Of a stretch of DNA of 64,000 nt, positions 16,372 to 26,348 are shown piece by piece; within the stretch, counting starts at the first letter, position 1; every line of letters begins with the position of its first letter. The translations under genes and the position numbers were made by a program. This stretch comes from an uncultured Thiothrix sp. GTDB lineage: Bacteria > Pseudomonadota > Gammaproteobacteria > Thiotrichales > Thiotrichaceae. The stretch spans positions 1-64,000 of the forward strand of contig NZ_CALMZC010000012.1 in assembly GCF_937873765.1 (NCBI RefSeq), in the 5' to 3' direction. The notes under the pieces were generated by a model. The model was not told where the DNA came from. It worked only from the letters and a program-made list of their open reading frames with translations, and ran no database searches.

Positions 16372-17829
16372 ATGTCAAACTTACTGCCTGTTGGACTGTT
16401 TAACAAGAAAAAACTCTCGGTACTAGCGGCCAGTGCTTTGGTTGGTGCTTTAGCGTTTCCATTAACGATGCCTATTGCACATGCAGATGCTTTACCTCAG
16501 CTAACCCAACTGATTAAAGACAATCGCGATGCGGTAGTACATATTTCAGTGGAGATCGACAACAAAGCGGCCAGCAATGCTGTGACTGAGATGTTCTCCT
16601 TACCCGATGGACAGGAATTACCGAAAGAATTAGAGAAATTCTTCCGGAATATGCCTCGTGGCACTCCACAACCCCGTGACTCTCAAGCGATGGGTTCTGG
16701 CTTTATCATTTCGCAAGATGGCTACATCATCACCAATAATCATGTGGTCGATAATGCCAGCAAAATTAAAGTCACCTTAAATGATAAGCGTGAACTGACT
16801 GCCAAAGTGATCGGTAAGGATAAGTACAGCGATATTGCTTTGTTGAAAGTCGAGGCGACCGGTTTACCGACGGTGCGCTTAGGTGACTCAGATGGCCTTG
16901 AAGTGGGTCAATGGGTAGTGGCCATTGGTGCACCGTTTGGCTTAGATCACTCTGCTACTCAAGGAATTGTTAGTGCTTTATCACGCAGTTTGCCAGATGG
17001 TACTTATGTACCCTTTATTCAGACTGATGTTGCGGTGAATCCGGGTAACTCGGGTGGTCCGTTGTTTGATTTAAACGGTAATGTGGTTGGTGTGAACTCG
17101 CAGATTTATAGCCGTAGTGGTGGCTATATGGGGATTTCGTTTGCAATTCCAGTCAACCTAGTCAAGAACATCACCGAGCAGCTCAAAACGGCTGGGGTAG
17201 TGAATCGTGGTTGGTTAGGTGTGCAAATCCAAAACCTTGATCAAGAGTTGGCGAATTCCTTCTCGATGGCTAAACCCCAAGGTGCGTTGGTGGCTAGTGT
17301 GCAACCGTCTAGCCCAGCCGACAAAGCGGGAGTGCAGGCCGGCGATATTATTGTTGGCTTCAATAATACTGAAGTGAATTCCGCTGACCACTTACCTTTA
17401 TTAGTGGGTACGACGGGTATCGGCAGCACAGTACCCTTAAAAGTACTGCGGGCGGGTGCTGAGAAAAACCTAAATGTAACGATTGAGAAGCTCGCGGATA
17501 AAGATGCTGGTGAAACTCAAGAACTTGCCCAGAACGGTACAACTGGTACGGGTGCATTGGGCTTAGCAGTTGCAGATTTAACTGACGAAGAACGCAAGGA
17601 AGCGAATCTTGGCATGGATGGCGTGGTGGTTCGCGAAGTTCGTACCGATAGCCCTGCCAGTCGTGCTGGCCTTGAAGCTGGCGATGTGATTATTTCAGTT
17701 AATAATACTGGAATTAAATCACCTGAAGAATTGAAGTCGATTGTTGATAAAGCACCGGTGGATAAACCACTAGCCATGCTGATTCAACGTGACGATCAAA
17801 AGCGCTTTATTGCTGTGGGTCGTTCTTAA
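16372..17829 (+). CDS. degP: Periplasmic serine protease, DegP/HtrA family
   Basis: 485 residues with a signal peptide ending near AHADA (about 36-40). Trypsin-like domain with catalytic His124 (TNNHVVDN), Asp154 (YSDIALLKV) and Ser227 (NPGNSGGP), then two PDZ domains at about 260-360 and 385-480. Degrades or refolds misfolded envelope proteins. The length matches DegP/DegQ/MucD, and the exact subtype cannot be fixed. Single gene closed by a terminator. No sigma-E promoter was confidently found in the 105-base upstream gap. Confidence 0.92.
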   Translation: MSNLLPVGLFNKKKLSVLAASALVGALAFPLTMPIAHADALPQLTQLIKDNRDAVVHISVEIDNKAASNAVTEMFSLPDGQELPKELEKFFRNMPRGTPQPRDSQAMGSGFIISQDGYIITNNHVVDNASKIKVTLNDKRELTAKVIGKDKYSDIALLKVEATGLPTVRLGDSDGLEVGQWVVAIGAPFGLDHSATQGIVSALSRSLPDGTYVPFIQTDVAVNPGNSGGPLFDLNGNVVGVNSQIYSRSGGYMGISFAIPVNLVKNITEQLKTAGVVNRGWLGVQIQNLDQELANSFSMAKPQGALVASVQPSSPADKAGVQAGDIIVGFNNTEVNSADHLPLLVGTTGIGSTVPLKVLRAGAEKNLNVTIEKLADKDAGETQELAQNGTTGTGALGLAVADLTDEERKEANLGMDGVVVREVRTDSPASRAGLEAGDVIISVNNTGIKSPEELKSIVDKAPVDKPLAMLIQRDDQKRFIAVGRS

Positions 17830-17886
17830 AGTAGATAGATTTTCATTGTACTTTCGTTGTTTTTCATAGACCTTACTCCCTCGCTT

Positions 17887-17916
17887 GCCCTGTCATTGGA
17901 CAGGGCGTCTTTTTTT
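17887..17916 (+). terminator. Rho-independent terminator after degP
   Basis: Stem GCCCTGTC/GACAGGGC with loop ATTG, followed by GTCTTTTTTT, 57 bases after the protease stop. Confidence 0.92.
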
Positions 17917-17935
17917 CTGCAAGGGAAACATAATT

Positions 17936-19402
17936 TCAGTAAGGTCTTGGCAAATCCCCCAGCTCCACAAATACACTCTTTACTTGAGTATAGTGTTTAA
18001 TGGTTTCTAAGCCATTTTCGCGCCCAATCCCTGATTGCTTGTAACCACCGACTGGCATTTCGGCAGGCGATGGGCCATAAGTATTAATCCAGCAAATGCC
18101 TGCTTGTAGTTGTGCAATCACTCGATGTGCTCGAGATAAATCCATGGTGAAAATCCCTGCCGCTAAACCATAGTTAGTCTTGTTTGCACGCTGAATCACC
18201 TCATCCTCATCTTTAAACTTCAGCACGGACATCACTGGGCCAAAGATCTCATCTTGAGTGAGCTGCATCTCGTCGGTGCAGTCCGCAAAAATCGTCGGCT
18301 GTACAAAATAACCTCTATCCAAACCATTCGCGGTCTCACGCTTCCCTCCACACACTAGACGAGCGCCTGCTTGTTTAGCCAAGTCAATATAATGTAAGAC
18401 CTTTTGCAAATGCGTGGCTGAGACTAAAGCCCCGACTTGAGTTTGCATATCGGTCGGGTCACCAATCACCATTTGTTGAGTAATAGCCACAGTTTTTTCT
18501 AAAAACTCGTCATAAATATTTTCATGCACAAACACACGAGTACCATGCGTACAGACCTCACCTTGAGTATAAAAATTGGCTAATAGCGCACCATGTACTG
18601 CATTGTCTAATTTCGCATCGGGGAAAATGATTAAGGGTGACTTACCACCCAACTCTAAGGTGACATCCTTAATCGTACTTGCCGCATTAGTGAGAATTTT
18701 ATGGCCGGTGACGGTCGAACCAGTGAAGGAAACCTTAGCAATTTTGGGATGTTGGGTTAAAGCCGTGCCTACTCGATAATCACCCTGTACCACATTGAAG
18801 ACACCATTCGGCAAGCCTGCTTCCGTATAAATTTCAGCAAGTTTTAGAGTTGATAAGGGTGTGACTTCTGAGGGCTTATACACCATTGCATTGCCACAAG
18901 CCAAAGCCACTGCGGATTTCCAGCAGGCAATTTGAATCGGATAATTCCAAGCACCAATGCCCGCACAAACGCCCAAAGGTTCGCGGCGTGTATAAAAGAA
19001 TTTGCCGTTGCCTAAATCTTGATAGCTCCCCTGAATACTCGCTGCCAGACCCGCATAGTATTCAATCACGTCCGCACCAGTGACAATATCGACGGCAATA
19101 GCTTCTTGCAGCGGCTTGCCAGTATCTTGCACTTCTAAGAGCGCTAATTCGTCATTGCGCGCACGTAACAATGCGACTGCTTTGTTTAAAATCCGCCCCC
19201 GCTCCATTCCACTTAAGCATGACCACTCTGCAAAACCCTGTTCAGCCGATTGTACAGCTTTATCCACATCCTCCACCGAAGCCTGCTGGACGCTGGTGAT
19301 TACTTGGCCAGTTGCTGGATTAATCGAATCAAAGGTTTCGCCAGAGCTGGCATTTTGATAGTGGCCACCGATATAAAGGGCTTGAGGATTTGAATAAGAC
19401 AT
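17936..19402 (-). CDS. betB: Betaine aldehyde dehydrogenase
   Basis: 488 residues from the ATG at 19402, which has AGGA eight bases upstream; an upstream in-frame ATG adds 12 residues unlike the family. NAD-dependent aldehyde dehydrogenase with the catalytic Glu in [10 protein letters not shown] and Cys in QGEVCTHGT. The whole length aligns in pattern with BetB, which oxidises betaine aldehyde to glycine betaine. Divergent from the choline transporter operon across about 125 bases, which supports this assignment. The usual betA and betI are not in the window. Confidence 0.88.
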   Translation of the reverse strand: MSYSNPQALYIGGHYQNASSGETFDSINPATGQVITSVQQASVEDVDKAVQSAEQGFAEWSCLSGMERGRILNKAVALLRARNDELALLEVQDTGKPLQEAIAVDIVTGADVIEYYAGLAASIQGSYQDLGNGKFFYTRREPLGVCAGIGAWNYPIQIACWKSAVALACGNAMVYKPSEVTPLSTLKLAEIYTEAGLPNGVFNVVQGDYRVGTALTQHPKIAKVSFTGSTVTGHKILTNAASTIKDVTLELGGKSPLIIFPDAKLDNAVHGALLANFYTQGEVCTHGTRVFVHENIYDEFLEKTVAITQQMVIGDPTDMQTQVGALVSATHLQKVLHYIDLAKQAGARLVCGGKRETANGLDRGYFVQPTIFADCTDEMQLTQDEIFGPVMSVLKFKDEDEVIQRANKTNYGLAAGIFTMDLSRAHRVIAQLQAGICWINTYGPSPAEMPVGGYKQSGIGRENGLETIKHYTQVKSVFVELGDLPRPY

Positions 19403-19528
19403 AGATTTTCCTGCTCTGTGGTTTGCATTGCTTTTCATGCTAGCAAGTATAAACTGCCACTAGAGGAGAATGTTAGGTTTATAAAATCCTGCATTAGCAG
19501 ACCAACTATCGTAACTTAGGAGGAATAT

Positions 19529-20473
19529 ATGCGTTTGAAACAACTGAGTGCAGTTGCCTTGATGATTGCAGCTTCAATAGGAGCCAATGTCCAAGCTGCT
19601 GAACCCGAATCCTGCAGCAAAATACGCTTTGCTGATGTTGGTTGGACAGACATTACCGCGACCACTGCTCTCGCTTCAACCCTACTCACTGCTTTGGGTT
19701 ATGAGCCATCCTCCCAAGTGCTCTCGGTTCCAGTTAGCTATGCTAGCCTGAAAAATAAAGATATTGATGTTTTTCTTGGCAATTGGATGCCGACCATGAA
19801 AGCTGATATCCAACCCTACTTAGATGACAAAACTGTTGAATCTTTGGGTGCTAATTTGGAAGGGGCGAAATACACCCTCGCCGTGCCTAAATATCTGTAT
19901 GACAAAGGCTTAAAAACTTTCGCCGATATTGCCAAATTTAAAGAAGACTTGAACGGTGAAGTGTATGGGATTGAGCCGGGCAATGATGGTAATCGTCTCA
20001 TCCAAAGCATGATTGATGGCGATAAGTTTGGCCTGAAATCTTTCAAGATGGTTGAATCTTCCGAGCAAGGCATGTTGGCTCAAGTTGAGCGTGCGATTAA
20101 ACGCAAAGAGGGTGTCCTGTTCTTAGGGTGGGAACCACATCCTATGAACTCCAAATTTGAGCTAGCTTATTTAGAGGGTGGCGATGAGGTGTTCGGCCCG
20201 AATTTAGGAGGCGCGACAATCTATACCAATGTGCGCGCTGGCTATATCACCGAATGCCCGAATGTTGGCAAGCTCATTAGCAATTTAAAATTCACTTTGC
20301 CAATGGAGAACCAAATTATGGGGGCGATTTTAGATGAGAAAAAAGAAGCGAATGATGCTGCTAAAGAATGGCTGAAAAAGAATCCTGATGCTATCCAACC
20401 TTGGTTAGAAGGAGTCACTACCAAAGACGGTAAAGATGCGACCGAAGCGGTTAAGAAAGCGCTCGAACTCTAA
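19529..20473 (+). CDS. choX: Choline ABC transporter substrate-binding protein
   Basis: 314 residues with a signal peptide ending near VQAAE (about 24). OpuAC-type periplasmic binding protein; sequence such as CSKIRFADVGWTDITATTA and FLGWEPHPMN follows the ChoX pattern, whose aromatic box binds choline. Very strong GGAGG site before the ATG. First gene of choX-choW-choV with 15 bases to choW. Together with betB opposite, it points to uptake of choline for osmoprotection or catabolism. Confidence 0.88.
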   Translation: MRLKQLSAVALMIAASIGANVQAAEPESCSKIRFADVGWTDITATTALASTLLTALGYEPSSQVLSVPVSYASLKNKDIDVFLGNWMPTMKADIQPYLDDKTVESLGANLEGAKYTLAVPKYLYDKGLKTFADIAKFKEDLNGEVYGIEPGNDGNRLIQSMIDGDKFGLKSFKMVESSEQGMLAQVERAIKRKEGVLFLGWEPHPMNSKFELAYLEGGDEVFGPNLGGATIYTNVRAGYITECPNVGKLISNLKFTLPMENQIMGAILDEKKEANDAAKEWLKKNPDAIQPWLEGVTTKDGKDATEAVKKALEL

Positions 20474-20488
20474 GCAAGGTAGGTTCCT

Positions 20489-21340
20489 ATGGATTGGCTC
20501 ACAGAACACAAACTGCCCATTGGCAAATGGTTAGGCCAAGGTGTTGACTTACTGAATCAACATGCTTCTGGCTTTTTCGATAGCATGTCGATGGTACTAG
20601 AAACCATCCTCAACGGCACAACCAGTGCACTCCTGTGGATACCCGCATGGCTTTTAATTGCAGGTATTGCAGGTTTAGCTTGGTGGTTGCATCGTAGTTG
20701 GGGTTTAGTGGTTTTTGCTGTGTTGTCCTTGCTGCTAATCGTCAATTTAGGCTATTGGCAGGAAACCATAGAGACCCTAGTCCTTGTTTTATACGCCACC
20801 TTGCTCTGTATGCTGATTGGTGTGCCGCTCGGGATTGCAGCGGCGCATCATCCAATGCTTTACACTATTTTACGTCCGATTTTAGATTTAATGCAGACGA
20901 TTCCAACTTTCGTTTATTTGATTCCCACCCTGATTTTATTTGGTTTAGGTGTAGTACCCGGTCTAATTTCCACCATTATTTTCGCGCTCGCCGCACCTGT
21001 GCGTTTGACTTGGCTTGGGATTTCCAGTGTGCCGAATACCTTGATTGAAGCGGGTAAATCCTTTGGTTGCTCCAAGAACCAATTGCTGTGGCGGATTGAG
21101 TTACCACACGCGATGCCTACTATCATGGCGGGTTTGACGCAGTGCATTATGCTCTCGCTATCGATGGTGGTAATTGCAGCTTTAGTTGGCGCTGATGGGT
21201 TAGGAAAACCCGTCGTGCGCGCCCTCAATACCGTCAATATTGAGAAAGGTTTTGAAGCCGGTTTAGCGATTGTAATTCTAGCTATTTTGCTGGATCGCAT
21301 CTTCAAGCAACCCACCAAACAACCAGCAGGAGCACACTAA
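20489..21340 (+). CDS. choW: Choline ABC transporter permease
   Basis: 283 residues with about six membrane segments and the OpuAB/ProW-type transport domain, including the coupling loop EAGKSFGCSKNQLLWRIELP near residue 190. Forms the membrane channel for choline together with ChoV. The stop is immediately followed by the choV start with no gap, so expression is coupled. Family length is normal. Confidence 0.88.
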   Translation: MDWLTEHKLPIGKWLGQGVDLLNQHASGFFDSMSMVLETILNGTTSALLWIPAWLLIAGIAGLAWWLHRSWGLVVFAVLSLLLIVNLGYWQETIETLVLVLYATLLCMLIGVPLGIAAAHHPMLYTILRPILDLMQTIPTFVYLIPTLILFGLGVVPGLISTIIFALAAPVRLTWLGISSVPNTLIEAGKSFGCSKNQLLWRIELPHAMPTIMAGLTQCIMLSLSMVVIAALVGADGLGKPVVRALNTVNIEKGFEAGLAIVILAILLDRIFKQPTKQPAGAH

Positions 21341-22483
21341 ATGGTTGCGGTTGAATTCAAACATGTTGATGTGATTTTCGGTAAAGACCAAAAGCGTGCA
21401 GCGGCTCTGCTTGATCAAGGCAAAACTCGACAGGAAATTCTGGCTGAAACTGGTTCAGTCTTAGGTGTCGCTGATGCTAGCCTGATCGTAGAAGAAGGCA
21501 CGATTTGTGTGCTGATGGGCTTATCCGGTTCTGGCAAATCTTCGCTGCTGCGCTGTGTGAATGGCTTAAATCCAGTCACTCGCGGTGAACTACTGATTGC
21601 ACACCAAGGTAACACTGTCGACATGGCGAAAATTTCGAGCAGCAAATTGCGCGAACTACGCCGTGATCGAATTGCGATGGTTTTCCAACAATTTGGTCTG
21701 TTACCTTGGTGCACGGTACGCGAAAACGTCGGCTTTGGTTTATCCGTCAAAGGTGTGCCCAAAGATGAAGTGAAGCGTATCGCTAATGAAAAATTAGCCT
21801 TGGTGAATCTCTCTGATTGGGCAGAGAAGCAAGTGAATGAATTATCAGGCGGGATGCAGCAGCGGGTGGGTTTAGCGCGCGCTTTTGCCACCGATGCTGA
21901 TATTCTCTTGATGGATGAACCCTTCTCAGCTCTTGATCCATTGATTCGTGACCGCTTGCAAGATGAACTCTTAGAGTTACAAAAAAAGCTTAAGCGCACC
22001 ATTATTTTTGTCAGCCACGATCTGAATGAAGCTCTAAAACTTGGCAATCAAATCGTAATTATGGAAAGTGGGCGAATTATTCAAGCGGGTACGGCACGGG
22101 ATATTATTTTCAAACCTGCCAATGAATATGTGCGCCGCTTTGTGGCGAATATTAATCCGCTGCATGTACTTTATGCAGGTGTACTGATGCGCCCGCTCAG
22201 TCAATTTAGTCGTAATCAAGAGCTAGTCACACTGGATGGTGGTTGGATTTTGCAATTTGATGCAGCCAACCATCCGATTAGCCTGCGCTTAAATGGTCAA
22301 GATCATGCGCTTCAAACAGTCGATTTCGATACTTGGATGCAGGATGTGGTCGAGGTCGCCCAGCAAAGTGATCAGCCCCTTTTAGTCACTCAGGCCGGTA
22401 AAGTAGTGGGCGTTATCCAGCACAAAGACATTCTGCAAAGCCTATTACGTCAAACCGATTTAAGCACTGAACAGCCTATGTAG
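21341..22483 (+). CDS. choV: Choline ABC transporter ATPase
   Basis: 380 residues. Walker A GLSGSGKS (60-67), Q-loop FQQFGLLPW, signature LSGGMQQRVGLARA and Walker B ILLMDEPFSALD are intact. The N-terminal extension (FGKDQKRAAALLDQGKTRQE) is characteristic of ChoV/ProV proteins, and the C-terminal 100 residues carry a degenerate regulatory CBS-like region. It powers choline import. A flavin oxidase gene follows after 13 bases and probably shares the transcript. Confidence 0.9.
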   Translation: MVAVEFKHVDVIFGKDQKRAAALLDQGKTRQEILAETGSVLGVADASLIVEEGTICVLMGLSGSGKSSLLRCVNGLNPVTRGELLIAHQGNTVDMAKISSSKLRELRRDRIAMVFQQFGLLPWCTVRENVGFGLSVKGVPKDEVKRIANEKLALVNLSDWAEKQVNELSGGMQQRVGLARAFATDADILLMDEPFSALDPLIRDRLQDELLELQKKLKRTIIFVSHDLNEALKLGNQIVIMESGRIIQAGTARDIIFKPANEYVRRFVANINPLHVLYAGVLMRPLSQFSRNQELVTLDGGWILQFDAANHPISLRLNGQDHALQTVDFDTWMQDVVEVAQQSDQPLLVTQAGKVVGVIQHKDILQSLLRQTDLSTEQPM

Positions 22484-22496
22484 TCAGGAGTCAAAC

Positions 22497-23924
22497 ATGT
22501 CCAGCCTAACGCGGCGCGAAGCCTTAAAGACACTGCTAACTGCTTTAGCGATTCCCGTAGCTTCACAAGTAGAATGGGCATTTGCCGATAGCAATTTGCC
22601 GCAAATCGCCGGACAGCTTTACTTCCTCAAGCCCACCGATACTGAATACGCACAGCGTCGGCAAATCTTTAATAAGCGCATTGGTCTAATGCCGCGTCTG
22701 ATTGCGGTGTGCTTATCGGATAAAGGCGTACAAACTGCTATGCAATACGCCGCTGCGAATAATTTGCCAGTGGCCGTAAAAAGCGGCGGACACTGCTTTG
22801 AAGGTTATAGCTTAAATAATAATGGCCTTTTGATTGATTTATCTTTATTAAAAAGCTTCAAATATACCGCTACTGATCAATCTTTTACGACTCAACCCGG
22901 TGCAAAACTCGGTGATGTGTATGCTTATCTCGCCCAGTTTAAGCGTCTAATTCCAGCGGGTTCCTGTGCTGGTGTAGGTGTGGCGGGTTTAACCTTGGGT
23001 GGTGGCTATGGTTTTTTTGCGCGGCAACTGGGTTTAACCTGTGACAGTTTAACACGAGTGAAACTGGTGGATGGGCAAGGTAAACTCTTAGACTCCAAAG
23101 ATAATGCTGAGCTGCTTTGGGCCTGTAAAGGTGGGAATAACGGTAGTTTGGGTATTGTCACTGAATTGCAATTTAAGACGCACCCTACTCCAACCAACTT
23201 CACTAACTATCGCTTTAAATATCGTAATTTAACAGCTAATAAGGTAGGGGCTTTAGCAGAACGTTGGTTTAGCTTAATGCCCAACTTACCGACTACTTGT
23301 TATTCCTCATGGGTACTTGGACCAACCCAACTGACCATTCTGATCACTGATATAGCTGAACGCTCCTCACCGCTCTTACAAACTATTTTGCGGCAACTAG
23401 GCAAAGATGCGACCACAGTACAGGGCCCACAGAAAGATGAATTCCTACGCGGTATTCAGCGCTTTCGTGGTGGAACTGAACCGATGTATTTTAAGAATAT
23501 TTCAGCCGGTTACTATAATAGTTATGCTGATATTAAGAATGTGCTACCCCATTTATTTACCCAAATGCAAGCCTCAGCTCTGAAACAAAATCTTATTCAG
23601 ATTAATACTTTAGGTGGCGCAATTCGCGATGGATTTAGTACAGCCAGTGCCGCTTATCCGCATCGGAACTATGCCTATTTAGGTGAGTTTCAAGTCTACT
23701 ACCAGCGCTCCCGTGATACCCCCAACGCCGAAGCCTTCGTCAATCAAGTGCAGCAACAATTTACCCAAGCAGGTATTAAAGCGCACTATGCCAATTACCC
23801 TGATATTGGCTTAAAAAATTGGGCGCAAGCTTATTATGCAGACTCTTATCCGCGCTTACAGGCTTTAAAACGCAAGCTTGACCCGAATAATCGCATCCAG
23901 CATCCACAAAGCATTCGCCTCTAA
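22497..23924 (+). CDS. Tat-exported FAD-linked oxidase, BBE/VAO type
   Basis: 475 residues. The N-terminus TRREALKTLL followed by a hydrophobic run is a twin-arginine signal, so the enzyme is exported folded with FAD. The FAD domain contains SGGHCFEGYS with His99 and AGSCAGVGVAGL with Cys157, the pair used for bicovalent flavin attachment in berberine-bridge-like oxidases; the C-terminus (KLDPNNRIQHPQSI) is the typical BBE end. Such enzymes oxidise alcohols or sugars and reduce oxygen. Position after choV raises the idea of an alcohol substrate such as choline, but this is inference only. Confidence 0.8.
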   Translation: MSSLTRREALKTLLTALAIPVASQVEWAFADSNLPQIAGQLYFLKPTDTEYAQRRQIFNKRIGLMPRLIAVCLSDKGVQTAMQYAAANNLPVAVKSGGHCFEGYSLNNNGLLIDLSLLKSFKYTATDQSFTTQPGAKLGDVYAYLAQFKRLIPAGSCAGVGVAGLTLGGGYGFFARQLGLTCDSLTRVKLVDGQGKLLDSKDNAELLWACKGGNNGSLGIVTELQFKTHPTPTNFTNYRFKYRNLTANKVGALAERWFSLMPNLPTTCYSSWVLGPTQLTILITDIAERSSPLLQTILRQLGKDATTVQGPQKDEFLRGIQRFRGGTEPMYFKNISAGYYNSYADIKNVLPHLFTQMQASALKQNLIQINTLGGAIRDGFSTASAAYPHRNYAYLGEFQVYYQRSRDTPNAEAFVNQVQQQFTQAGIKAHYANYPDIGLKNWAQAYYADSYPRLQALKRKLDPNNRIQHPQSIRL

Positions 23925-23937
23925 ATCGGAGTTTTTT

Positions 23938-24810
23938 ATGAGTTCAGTTAACCGCGCCACGGCAGTCGGTTTTATTTCTATTGTGTTATGGGGAATTTTG
24001 GCACTTTTAACCAGCCTCACTCATGGCAAAATCCCCCCCTTCCAAATGCTCGCGATGACTTTTGCACTTGCCTTTTTGCTAATGTTGGTTAATTGGCTAC
24101 GTCAGGGTAAAAGCGGCTTAGAATATACTCATCAACCCATGCTAGCTTGGCTGTTAGGTGTAGGTGGCTTATTTGGCTATCACTTTTTTTATTTTTTAGC
24201 GATGGCACATGCACCCGTGGTGGAAGTAAGCTTAATTTCTTACTTATGGCCACTATTGATTGTCTTATTTTCTGCGCTGCTACCCGGCGAGCAGTTATCT
24301 AAATTTCATTTAATCGGTGCTGTTTTAGCCTTAGTAGGCTGTTGGGTCTTAATTGGTGGTGGCAGTTCAGGCTTTAGCGCTAACCATTTAACCGGCTATT
24401 TAGCCGCACTCGCTTGTGCTTTTCTATGGTCAAGTTATTCGGTAGCTAGCCGTTTGGTTAAACAAGTTCCTACCGATGCGGTCGGCTGGTTTTGTGGTGT
24501 CACTGCACTATTAGGCTTAATCTGCCATCTGCTTTGGGAAACCACCGTTTGGCCTGCCGATTGGGTGGAATGGTTAGGCGTGATTGGTTTGGGCTTAGGG
24601 CCCGTCGGGATTGCATTTTTCACTTGGGATTATGGTGTCAAGTACGGTAATTTGCAGTTGCTAGGCGTGCTCTCTTATGCAGCGCCTTTGATCTCGGTGA
24701 TGATACTGATTTTAGCGGGCAAAGCTGAACCCACTTTAAGTGTACTGTTTGCTTGTCTTGCAATTGTCGGTGGTGCTTTTATCGCGGGTCAGGGTAAACC
24801 ATCTCGCTAA
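23938..24810 (+). CDS. DMT-family (EamA) exporter
   Basis: 290 residues from the ATG at 23938, preceded by CGGAG; the longer frame would start inside the oxidase gene. Ten membrane segments in two five-helix EamA repeats, no signal peptide. Members export amino acids or other metabolites; the sequence is nearest in look to YddG/RhaT-like transporters, but the substrate cannot be assigned. Last gene of the choline-linked plus-strand run. Confidence 0.8.
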   Translation: MSSVNRATAVGFISIVLWGILALLTSLTHGKIPPFQMLAMTFALAFLLMLVNWLRQGKSGLEYTHQPMLAWLLGVGGLFGYHFFYFLAMAHAPVVEVSLISYLWPLLIVLFSALLPGEQLSKFHLIGAVLALVGCWVLIGGGSSGFSANHLTGYLAALACAFLWSSYSVASRLVKQVPTDAVGWFCGVTALLGLICHLLWETTVWPADWVEWLGVIGLGLGPVGIAFFTWDYGVKYGNLQLLGVLSYAAPLISVMILILAGKAEPTLSVLFACLAIVGGAFIAGQGKPSR

Positions 24811-24813
24811 ATC

Positions 24814-25110
24814 CTACTCATCGCAATCACAAGACGCTTGCTCATCAAGTTCTACATCAACAGTTTCAATGTTGTCATCCTCGACATAAGTGGGATACTC
24901 ATTGACTGGATTTCCTTCTATATAAGTTACTTGGGAATCTGGATAGTAGTTAGTGCTTGCTGGTTGCTGAGCATTAAACAAGGCAGATTGGGCTTGTACA
25001 TTGGCGTACCACATGGCTGAACCGCCCGCAAATATATTGGTACTATCCGCATTGGCATTGGTGAGTGCGCTTATCAGGAGTACGCTTGAACATAGAGGTC
25101 TAAATAACAT
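24814..25110 (-). CDS. Small secreted protein with acidic Cys tail
   Basis: 98 residues from the ATG at 25110, chosen because GGGGAG lies seven bases upstream and a signal peptide (MLFRPLCSSVLLISALTNANA) follows directly; upstream ATGs at 25128 and 25158 are possible. The mature part is Asn/Gln/Tyr-rich, then acidic, ending ASCDCDE. No family recognised. Divergent from the C-S lyase gene, with only about 75 bases between starts. Confidence 0.55.
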   Translation of the reverse strand: MLFRPLCSSVLLISALTNANADSTNIFAGGSAMWYANVQAQSALFNAQQPASTNYYPDSQVTYIEGNPVNEYPTYVEDDNIETVDVELDEQASCDCDE

Positions 25111-25184
25111 CAATTTACTCCCCAACATATGACTTTCATTGTTAAATATAGCACCCATACCCTTAGCTATTTAAGGAAATTTTT

Positions 25185-26348
25185 ATGAATTTCGATGAAG
25201 TGATTGATCGCCGTCATACAAACTGTATGAAATGGGATTCAATGCAGCAATTCTACGGCGTTTCGCCAGACACTGGCCTTGCGATGTGGGTGGCTGATAT
25301 GGATTTCCGCCCACCACCTGCAGTGACTGCAGCCTTACAAGCTGAAATCGAGCACGGCGTGCATGGCTATTTCGGCGATGAATCCGCTTACAAAACTGCG
25401 CTTTGTCACTGGATGCAACATCGCCATCAATGGGCAGTTGATCCAGAATGGATTAAAACCGTGCATGGCTTAGTGGCAGGCACAGCTTTATGTATTCAAG
25501 CTTTCACTCAAGTGAAAGATGGCGTAATTCTTTTTACGCCGGTTTACCATGCTTTCGCCCGCACCATTAAGGCTAATCAACGCGAAGTGATTGAATCCCC
25601 CTTACAAATTGATGCTAGTGGTTTGTATCGAATGGATTTAGCAGCCTTAGAACAGCAGCTTCAAGGCCATGAAAGAATGGTAATTCTGTGCTCGCCACAT
25701 AATCCGGGTGGACGCGTTTGGTCAATGCAAGAATTGCAGGAATTGGCAGATTTCTGCTTAAAGCACGATCTATTATTGGTATCTGATGAAATTCATCACG
25801 ATTTAGTGTTTCAAGGCTATAAGCATAGCCCCATGTCCTTGGCAACTCCGCAAATTCGTGAACGTTTAATTATGCTCACTGCCACGACCAAAACCTTCAA
25901 TATTGCGGGCGGTTTAACCGGTAATGCGATTATTGAAAACCCTGAGCTGCGTAGCCAATTCAGCCAAGCGATGTTAGCTGCTGGCAGTTCACCGAATCGC
26001 TTTGGCGTGTTGATGTCAACTGCGGCTTATGCTCAGGGTGAAGAGTGGCTTGAAAGTTTGCTGGAATATTTGGATAACAATCGCCGCTTATTCGATGCGG
26101 GTATCCAACAGATTAAAAGTTTAAGGTCAATGCATTTAGAGGCCACTTATCTAGCTTGGGTCAACTTTGCCGAGACCGGTTTAAGCCCACAACAAGTGAT
26201 TGATAAAGTCCAAAAAGAAGCAGGGATTGCAACAAGCCACGGTGCTAGTTTTGGTAGCGGTGGTGAAACGTATTTACGTTTTAACCTTGCTATGCCCCGC
26301 AGTCGAATCGAACAAGCACTGGAGCGCTTAACCGCCGTTTTTAACTAA
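25185..26348 (+). CDS. patB: MalY/PatB-family PLP C-S lyase
   Basis: 387 residues, class I/II aminotransferase fold. The start MNFDEVIDRRHTNCMKWD and MWVADMDF are typical of MalY/PatB cystathionine beta-lyases; PLP lysine in TATTKTFNIAG, SPHNPGGRVW and DEIHHDLV are also present. The expected reaction is cleavage of cystathionine or cysteine conjugates to homocysteine/thiol, pyruvate and ammonia. Single gene, converging with an eight-base overlap on the BenE-like gene. Confidence 0.85.
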   Translation: MNFDEVIDRRHTNCMKWDSMQQFYGVSPDTGLAMWVADMDFRPPPAVTAALQAEIEHGVHGYFGDESAYKTALCHWMQHRHQWAVDPEWIKTVHGLVAGTALCIQAFTQVKDGVILFTPVYHAFARTIKANQREVIESPLQIDASGLYRMDLAALEQQLQGHERMVILCSPHNPGGRVWSMQELQELADFCLKHDLLLVSDEIHHDLVFQGYKHSPMSLATPQIRERLIMLTATTKTFNIAGGLTGNAIIENPELRSQFSQAMLAAGSSPNRFGVLMSTAAYAQGEEWLESLLEYLDNNRRLFDAGIQQIKSLRSMHLEATYLAWVNFAETGLSPQQVIDKVQKEAGIATSHGASFGSGGETYLRFNLAMPRSRIEQALERLTAVFN

